This document shows, one piece after another, positions 56,174 to 64,000 of a stretch of 64,000 bases of DNA. The stretch comes from Mycteria americana (lineage: Eukaryota; Chordata; Aves; Ciconiiformes; Ciconiidae). Position numbers and translations under genes: made by a program. Where the stretch lies: positions 248,001 to 312,000 of the forward strand of contig NW_027445651.1 in assembly GCF_035582795.1 (NCBI RefSeq), read 5' to 3'. How positions within the stretch are numbered: position 1 is the first letter of the stretch; the number at the start of each line of letters is the position of its first letter. The notes under the pieces were generated by a model. The model was not told where the DNA came from and did no database searches. It saw only the letters and a list, made by a program, of their open reading frames with translations.

Positions 56174-57788
56174 GTAGCCCTGCACTGCCTCAGGCCCAGA
56201 GGCACCCTTTGTGGAAGTAATAATTTTCTGACAAGCTCACGTCAAATGCAAACCATCCCAGCTAATGGCATGGGCTGTGTTCTGGTTTCCTGCACTGCTG
56301 CCTTTTCATTTCCTGGCTTAAGCCACGTGCTTCCCCATATGAAGGCTTCTGTAAGTGCCGGGATGAGAGGCCCGAGGATTTCCGGGGCAGAAACACATCA
56401 GCGCAGGCAGAAGACTCAGCTCAAGTGCTGGTGGCATCCCGTGCAGGCAGGTGATGTGCACCTGGGTCATTCCTGTGGGCTTGTCTGTGGCAAAGTTGTT
56501 CGGGAAACGGGCGCCGCTCTCGTGCTTCTCGTCCGGATGCCCAAGGACTCCCACGTGAGAGGTCATGTCACACGTGGGCCTCAGCATCTCCTCAGCAGAG
56601 TCCACAGTTGCTGACGTTTTCCTGGCTTTATGTGAGCGTACGGATTTTTGCATGGTTCCACGCAGGCGCGCATGAGCACACACGTGTCAGTCTGTACCTG
56701 TGTGACCCTCATCATGAGGGCATGTGCAGGTCATAGCAGGAATGGTAGTTGCAAAGGAATCTACAGCTGAATGGTGGTGCCTTCGACCTGGCAGGTGCAG
56801 AGAGGTGCCCAGAGAACTGAAATGCAGTCTCTGCCTCCTGTGCCCTCCATTTCTTGCTTTATGTAGAGGGAGAGGCGCCCATAAATCCTGCCCACCGCAT
56901 GCAGGCCGTCATCCCCGAACGTATCCCCTTATGATGCAGTGTTGCTGGTGACTGGGGGCTCCTCACGTCCATGCCAATGCCACCGCTCAGCCTGGTGCTG
57001 AGTGAGGCAGGGGCTGAGACCTCGCACCAAATGGGTATTGAACTGAAGGGACCAGGGTCCAGGCGCTGCTCTGCTGTGAGATGTAGGACTGACTGTCCGG
57101 GTGGCGCAGGGAGAGTCAAACAGCTGAGGACTCCTTTGCTGTTCAAGCACCAGGACTTCCGTGTCCCCCATAGAAAACTGAACCTGAGTGCCCAGCAACT
57201 GTGTCTAGGAAGGCAGGGATATGTGATTGAGGGCCAAAGCGCACAAACTCTGCTGCTGTTTCATGAGGGAGGTCAGGCAAGCTCCCTCTTTGCGACAGAG
57301 GCTGTAGGTATTTTGTAAGGGCCCTAAGCGCATCCTCCATCCTAGTCTGCCTTGTCTCCGATCCAGCTTACAGGTAGTGCAACTGAGGGCTACCCTCTTC
57401 CCTTTGTTGGCCTTGCTGAGGTCATTCTGCTGGGAGGCTTCAGCCAGGGCTGACTCCCCTTCCCGTGGGAGCAGCTTTCAAGCTTCAGTTCTAGTGCTTG
57501 GCCCCAACCTGAGTTACAGCTCCAGCTGTGACACATCTGTGCCTGTACCTGGTCATGGACCCCACTCATCTCGCTTTGGACCCTGACATGCGGGTGACTT
57601 CCCAGCTTGAGCTCAGACCTTCCTTATCTCTGCGAACACACCTGGTGATCGCCGGACATTGTTGAACCCTGATTACTGTCCTGAGACCTCATCCTGACCT
57701 TGACTCACTGACTCGGTGACTTGCCTTTCCAGCTTGACCCCAGACATATGTAAGGCAAGAGCCTGAGCCAGCACACGAGCAGGACAAC

Positions 57789-57894
57789 CTAAAAGTCTGT
57801 GCACACTTGCAGACCTATGATCTTATCGGGGTGTTGGAGAAAAGCTGGGATAGCTCTCATGTCTGGAGTGTGCAGTGGCTCTGCAAAACAGAAG
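57789..57894 (+). mobile_element. CR1 endonuclease fragment, unit 5
   Basis: Identical to the unit 1 fragment. Confidence 0.65.
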
Positions 57895-58283
57895 GCAGAA
57901 TTGCCACCCTGCACTCCGTAAGAGCAGATTTTTGTCCCCTCAGGGACCCGCCAGGCGCAGTCCTTTGGGAAAGTGCCCTGGGGGCTCAAAGAGGCCCGTG
58001 GAGAATGCGAAATACAGCAGGTAAGATCTGATGATAATAAAAATAAGGAAATCACCATAACTAGCTCCATCCGCTCCACTTGATAAAGGCATTAGAAAGA
58101 TCTACCAAGGACATGAGATGGGTGCATTTTTGGAGCATTTCTTTCCACATCTGAAAGCACGACCAAGAATACCATTTTTCTTGAGGTTATTCAAAGTTAC
58201 CTCCACCCCATGAGCAACGCTGGTGGTGCCTCCGTGAAACCATATCCGAGAAAGGGCAAAACACTGCACAGGAGATGAGGAAT

Positions 58284-59051
58284 GAACTACAAAAAAAGTG
58301 TGAGAAACAATCCTGCAAGCACCGAGGCCAGAGAGGAGGGAGGAGGAGGAGGAGGTGCTCCAGGCAATGGTGCAGAGATTCCCGGGCAGCCCGTGGGAGA
58401 GACCATGGTGGAGCGGATATCCACACTGCAGCCCATGGAGGATCCCACGCCGGACCGGGTGGCTATGCCCTGCAGGAACTGCGGCCTGTGCAGAGCCCAT
58501 GCTGAAGCAGGCTCCTGGCAGGAACTGTGGCCCCTGGAGGACCCACGCTGGAGCAGACTTGTCTGGAAGGACTGCAGCCCGTGGACAGGACCCACGCTGG
58601 AGCTGGTCTTGAAAGACTGCAGCCTATGGGAAGGGCTCACGCTGGAGCGGAGAAAAATGTGAGGAGGAAACAGCGGCAGAAAGGAACTGTTGCGTACTGA
58701 CGGCAACCCCCCATTCCACATCCCACTGCGCTGCTTGGGGGTGGAGGAAACAGAAGAGCCGTGAATGAAGGAGGGAAGTTGAGCCTGTGAAAAAGAGGGG
58801 GGGATAGAGTGAAGGTGTTTTAGGGGTTTTTTGGCCGTTTCTCACCATCCTGCTCTATTTTTAATTGGCACTATGTTAAATGAGTCTTCCCCAAGCCAAG
58901 TCTGTTTTGCCTGTGACAGTAATTGGTAAGTAATCCCCCTGCCTTTATCTCGACCCACAACCTTTTTCACCCGACTTTCTCCTTCTGTCCTGTTGAGGAG
59001 GGAGAGGGAGAGAGCGAGCAGCTGGGTGGGTGCCTGGAAGCCAGCCGAGGT
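58284..59051 (+). mobile_element. ERV LTR 3' fragment, unit 5
   Basis: Copy of the unit 1 fragment at 32480, one base different near 58806. Confidence 0.8.
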
Positions 59052-59870
59052 CTTTTTAGTTTTGCACCAATTATGGTAATTAGAAGTGCCATGACTGCTT
59101 GTCATTCACGTGCTTTTTTTTCCTGCTTGTACCTGTGGCACCAGGAGCAGTCTCTTTCTCCCACTGTTGTTCCCCCCAGAGGACGGTGGGCAATGATGTC
59201 AATTGGCCTTTGTGCTTGTGTACCTGGGAACTAGTGGCAGGTTTACAGCCACGGGCAGAGCACAGCCCACCAACCCTCCTGCCATAGCCTCAGACGAACA
59301 ACGAGACCCCAAAGGCCATGTGGGAGGAGAGCTGTGAGTGGGAGCTCCTGTGCTGATGACCTGCTTTCTTCAGCTCTTTCTGACTCTGCTAGCAAAGGTC
59401 TGTCATCAGAACTGATGACAGAGAAGAAACCCCTGCTCCCTTGGTTGTCTCAGACCCCCTTCACCTGCATTTCTTTCCCCAACCATCCATCCCTCATTGC
59501 CTCTCTTTTCCAGCCCATTCCCTCTCAATGTTTCACAGGTAGGTCAGTGCAGTAGATCTCGTCTGTCTTGGTAGCCCCAAATTTCTGAGGTTCAAGCACC
59601 AAAGGCTGTTCCCCATGAGCTGTAGGCTTCAGGAGAAGAGGGAGCTAGGAGGAGGGGCACAGCACAGTTCTCCTCGCTTGGCATCCTGGCAGGAGGCCCT
59701 TCTGCGCAAGGCTGAGCTCTGGGGAAAGGGCCCTCAGTGCTCCCTTGGCGGCCCGATTTCACTTAAGCACCCAGAGATCTGCAGGCGAAGATGCTGGGGT
59801 TAGCGGCCTGAGGGGAAAGGAGGTGGTGGTGAGCGTGAAAAGAGCTAAAATCCCCAAAGAAAAAAAGAAA

Positions 59871-60615
59871 TGTTGTAAGTAGCTTGGTTGCTCAACTCTA
59901 AGGGATCTTTCCTTTTAGCTCCCCTTTCGCAGATAATTTAGCCTAGCCTGTGAGTATTGTTGAATTGCTAATGAGCACCCTTTATTCGAAGGACATGTCT
60001 ATGGTCTTTCCCCCTCCTAACAACAATCATTAGAGTAAGAATGCCTTGCCTGTGTTAAATCCTTGGTTAGCTTAGATAGTCGCAATGTAGACAGATAAGA
60101 AGGAATTAATTCTTCAAGCCCTGTGTCCCTGGAAAGGGCTGATAAGGAGAAGCTATACAAGAACCAACTGGTTTTGGATATGCAAGGAAGGTATGAGCAA
60201 GACAAAGATGGACTGAGCATGCGTAGAGACAAAGTTCGGTCAGCGGTCAGAGTGATGAAGACTACCGACTTCCTCCAACGACCACCAGAGGATCCCTAAC
60301 GACCACCTAAGGACTTAAGTACGCATGCGCCAGAGACATTTGCATATATTAACGAGTTCCAAGAAATCGCACGTTTATGTAAATTAATCTTATGAATATG
60401 TATGATTTTGCAACACATAATCTCTGCGATCTTGCTTGTTTGTCGGAGCACCTATGGTGGAGCAATCCCCAGTGCTGCCCAGCACTGTAATAAAGGATGC
60501 CTGCTTAATAGTAACTCTGTTGCTATTGAGTTTTATTTCGGGAACACTCTGAAACTGCGATTCGCCTGCTGGGAGACTCGGACTTTAAAGGGTAGTCTCC
60601 GCGAATTTTGCTTCA
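59871..60615 (+). mobile_element. solo LTR in unit 6
   Basis: Copy of the 27616-28360 LTR in the same place in the unit. Confidence 0.75.
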
Positions 60616-61937
60616 AGAGAGCTTCTGCCATGGAACTCTTCTTCCCCTGCACCCCAGGATGAGATTGCACTTGCCATGAGCTGCAAAGAGAGAGCGTGGG
60701 CTGTTGTGATCGGTGCGCTCTCTACAGTACCACGGGAGGAACTGTAAGATGCTCACCTGTGTCACCTTGCAGGCCCATGCGAATAACCTTTTTGTCCTGG
60801 AGCTGCTCGGTGTGATGGGAGTTGGGGATGTGCAGCCTGCGAGACACCTCAGCCCTGCCAATCTGTGTAACAAACCGCTGGGCTGCACAGGGCGCTGTAT
60901 GGATGTGGCGGAAGAACAGGGGACTTGCCCTACCCTAGCTACCCTTGCCCTTGGTGGCATGCCGTGCCCCTTCCTTCTGGGGACGGGTGGGAAGGTGAGG
61001 AGGAGGCTCTGGGCTGTAGACAAGGTGATTTCTCCTACCATCCCCTCCTTCCATCCCCACGGCCATCTTCTGTCTGAGCCTCCTCCCCCAGCGCAGCTCC
61101 ATCCAGAGCAAGAGGAACTGCCTTGAGTGCTTGTGGGGCTGCTGACCTCCCAGGACCTCCTGCAGCACTGGGGTCCTCCCATGAAGACAGCACAAGTTGG
61201 GATCACCATCTGTGGGGCATGCTCTGAGGCCAAGGGGAATATTTCTGGGCAGAGATGCAGCAAGGGAAGGGCTGATGGTCACTGGCTGTGGAGTAGCCAG
61301 AGACGTCGTCCTCAGCTCCAAGGAACAGGGACCGAAGGAGGCCCACAGGCAGTGTGTCCTGCCCTCCCAGTCCTCTCAGAATGAGAAAGGGTCCACTTGC
61401 TCACCCATTTGTTCCCTCCCAGCTTATCTCCTTTCTCCCTGGACAGCTTTAGAGAGCATGCAGAGAGGAAAGGACCACACAGAGCCAGAGGCTGGGATGC
61501 AGCAGAGTTTAATGAGTCCAAAGAGGGCAACAAGATGTCTGTGAGGAGAGGCCACAGTGAAAGGATCACCATGGGCAGCCAAGAGTCAGTGCCCCATGAT
61601 CAAGGGAGAGTTCCCACAGGGCACCTGTCTGGCTGCCCGACAGAGGGAGAGGGGCAGGCAGGTCCCCCCTAAGCTGGCTTTGGTGGGCCTCATGGCCCAG
61701 GGAGCAGAACACAACCAAGGAAAAGGAGGGAAAGGAGAGAGGGGAGGAAGGGAACGAGAGGCATCGGCCATGTTTTCAGAGAGCCCAGGCTGGCCCCTTC
61801 CAAAGGGCTGACACCCTTTGCAGGAGGAGCGGGGCGTGCTCAGACCCTCTCAAAGCAGTAGCCACGATCTCCGTCATTCAGTCTGGCATCATCTTCGGGG
61901 CTCCTGGGGTTCCTTGTCTGGGCTGTCACCGGTGGCT

Positions 61938-62246
61938 TTAGCAAGGGGGGCACCTTCTGCTGCCACAGTAGCGGCTGGTGATACAGGAGAGGTCACAGCA
62001 CCCAGAGGTGATGGGGACTCCGTTACAGCTGAGGATGCTGCCAACAGCAGCAGAGGTGGAGGAGCCCACAACGGTGTTCTGCGGGAAGGAGCTGAGGATG
62101 GGGCCAGGAAGAATCACCACCACGGGGGAGGGCTCGATGACAACAGTGGAAGGCTGGCACTGCCTGACACAGGGCTCATTGCAGCTGTTGGCCAGCGGGG
62201 TCGGGCCGCAGGGCTGGCAGGGCTGGCACTGGTCGTAGCAGGACAT
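61938..62246 (-). CDS. Cys-rich beta-keratin variant, unit 6
   Basis: Also 102 residues and 14 Cys, but with four substitutions against units 1-5: Asn32 to Pro, Gln38 to Glu, Thr45 to Ile and Asp75 to Asn. The region thus reads [20 protein letters not shown]. Several silent changes accompany them within 62024-62153. Outside that tract the coding region matches the other units. Ile45 and Asn75, and the bases around them, agree with keratin A; Pro32 and Glu38 agree with neither, so another keratin paralogue is the likely source. TATA core at 62618-62624, leader intron 62268-62557 and ATTAAA at 61508-61513 are intact. It should be functional and is the only array copy with a distinguishable product. 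Confidence 0.96.
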   Translation of the reverse strand: MSCYDQCQPCQPCGPTPLANSCNEPCVRQCQPSTVVIEPSPVVVILPGPILSSFPQNTVVGSSTSAAVGSILSCNGVPITSGCCDLSCITSRYCGSRRCPPC

Positions 62247-62617
62247 GTCTCTGGGCCAGGGGTGCACCTGGGAGAGGGGGCAGGGGAAGCAAAGCACAAC
62301 GGATACATGAGGAGCAGCACTGCGCCCAACCACAGTGGAGCCAAGGCACCTCCTGGCCCAGCTTATGCTGCCCAGCTCAAAGCCCAGGAGCCACCTCAGC
62401 TAAGTCCCAGCCTCTCTCTGTGGAAGGCTTTCTCTCCCCTTCCCTCTCCCATGAGAAGCAGGTCCCAGCCCTGGGCTAGGACAGCCCATATCAGCTGAGA
62501 CATACATCAGGGAAAGACCTGACCTTGAAGGAGGAGGAGAAGAGGCTTCACACTCACCTGATTCCCAAGGAGAAGGAGGCGAGAGAAGTGGATGAGAGAG
62601 CAGAGAGCTGGGCTGCC

Positions 62618-62624
62618 TTTTATA
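62618..62624 (-). promoter_or_regulatory. TATA box, unit 6 keratin
   Basis: TATAAAA on the coding strand. The T at 62747 upstream is shared with units 3 and 5. Confidence 0.8.
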
Positions 62625-64000
62625 GTAGCCCTGCACTGCCTCAGGCCCAGAGGCACCCTTTGTGGAAGTAATAATTTTCTGACAAGCTCACGTCAAATGC
62701 AAACCATCCCAGCTAATGGCATGGGCTGTGTTCTGGTTTCCTGCACTGCTGCCTTTTCATTTCCTGGCTTAAGCCACGTGCTTCCCCATATGAAGGCTTC
62801 TGTAAGTGCCGGGATGAGAGGCCCGAGGATTTCCGGGGCAGAAACACATCAGCGCAGGCAGAAGACTCAGCTCAAGTGCTGGTGGCATCCCGTGCAGGCA
62901 GGTGATGTGCACCTGGGTCATTCCTGTGGGCTTGTCTGTGGCAAAGTTGTTCAGGAAACGGGCGCCGCTCTCGTGCTTCTCGTCCGGATGCCCAAGGACT
63001 CCCACGTGAGAGGTCATGTCACACGTGGGCCTCAGCATCTCCTCAGCAGAGTCCACAGTTGCTGACGTTTTCCTGGCTTAATGTGAGCGTACGGATTTTT
63101 GCATGGTTCCACGCAGGCGCGCATGAGCACACACGTGTCAGTCTGTACCTGTGTGACCCTCATCATGAGGGCATGTGCAGGTCATAGCAGGAATGGTAGT
63201 TGCAAAGGAATCTACAGCTGAATGGTGGTGCCTTCGACCTGGCAGGTGCAGAGAGGTGCCCAGAGAACTGAAATGCAGTCTCTGCCTCCTGTGCCCTCCA
63301 TTTCTTGCTTTATGTAGAGGGAGAGGCGCCCATAAATCCTGCCCACCGCATGCAGGCCGTCATCCCCGAACGTATCCCCTTACGATGCAGTGTTGCTGGT
63401 GACTGGGGGCTCCTCACGTCCATGCCAATGCCACCGCTCAGCCTGGTGCTGAGTGAGGCAGGGGCTGAGACCTCGCACCAAATGGGTATTGAACTGAAGG
63501 GACCAGGGTCCAGGCGCTGCTCTGCTGTGAGATGTAGGACTGACTGTCCGGGTGGCGCAGGGAGAGTCAAACAGCTGAGGACTCCTTTGCTGTTCAAGCA
63601 CCAGGACTTCCGTGTCCCCCATAGAAAACTGAACCTGAGTGCCCAGCAACTGTGTCTAGGAAGGCAGGGATACGTGATTGAGGGCCAAAGCGCACAAACT
63701 CTGCTGCTGTTTCATGAGGGAGGTCAGGCAAGCTCCCTCTTTGCGACAGAGGCTGTAGGTATTTTGTAAGGGCCCTAAGCGCATCCTCCATCCTAGTCTG
63801 CCTTGTCTCCGATCCAGCTTACAGGTAGTGCAACTGAGGGCTACCCTCTTCCCTTTGTTGACCTTGCTGAGGTCATTCTGCTGGGAGGCTTCAGCCAGGG
63901 CTGACTCCCCTTCCCGTGGGAGCAGCTTTCAAGCTTCAGTTCTAGTGCTTGGCCCCAACCTGAGTTACAGCTCCAGCTGTGACACATCTGTGCCTGTACC

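Larger units (their letters stand above)
53244..59694. repeat. keratin tandem unit 5 (6451 bp)
   Basis: Private bases in CTACCGTCCCC (near 54589), CCTTATGATGC (near 56932), GTTGGCCTTGC (near 57410) and GGGGATAGAGTG (near 58806). Shares C at 55271 with unit 2, and T at 56296 with units 3 and 6. Confidence 0.97.
59695..64000. repeat. keratin tandem unit 6, cut by the window end
   Basis: First 4306 bp of the unit. It is the most divergent copy. Outside the gene it has private changes in CCCCAGGATGAG (near 60660), GTAACAAACCG (near 60871), GCTCCTGGGG (near 61905), TTCAGGAAACG (near 62953), GGCTTAATGTG (near 63080) and GATACGTGATT (near 63673). Inside the gene it has a dense patch of changes. Confidence 0.96.

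Noticed and set aside
27440-64000. Satellite DNA or rDNA-like array
   Set aside because: The unit holds an intact protein gene and identifiable LTR and LINE fragments, with no rRNA-like or short-period satellite structure.

Overview
The window is avian genomic DNA. Three things show this: intact feather-type beta-keratin (corneous beta-protein) genes with the typical intron in the 5' leader, CR1 LINE fragments with the ATTCTATG-type tail, and LTRs of families common in bird genomes. No bacterial-style genes, tRNA or rRNA genes, or CRISPR were seen. Most long open frames are chance frames in GC-rich non-coding DNA. A neognath bird is likely; the species cannot be told from the sequence.

Layout. 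1-6800: repeat-rich DNA with an ERV LTR (54-674), a second LTR followed by retroviral internal sequence (2561-3947), a CR1 tail, and old keratin-gene flank without a gene. 6800-18600: first copy of a large module. It holds non-coding duplicated DNA, an olfactory-receptor pseudogene (9641 on), a CR1 fragment, and an intact Cys-rich beta-keratin gene (keratin A, 13367-13690, minus) whose promoter lacks the TATA box of its relatives. 18700-27440: second copy of the module. Its receptor pseudogene is at 23956, its CR1 is split by an antisense LTR (24950-26089), and only the 3' end of its keratin gene (keratin B, 27371-27440) remains.

27440-64000: a head-to-tail tandem array with a 6451-bp unit, five full copies and 4306 bp of a sixth that runs off the window. 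Each full unit carries, in order, a solo LTR (plus strand), keratin 3' flank, one keratin gene (minus strand), keratin 5' flank, a CR1 endonuclease fragment and a 3' LTR fragment. All full units have the same length, and pairs differ by only a few bases.

How it works. The array multiplies one Cys-rich keratin of 102 residues, a small structural protein of cornified skin appendage cells. All copies have the same TATA box, leader intron and ATTAAA signal, so they should be expressed together as a dosage-amplified block. The sixth copy has a patch of clustered changes in its coding region, best explained by gene conversion from another keratin paralogue. Shared variants between units 2 and 5 and between units 3 and 6 hint at a three-unit higher-order period. 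Unit alignments were made by eye.
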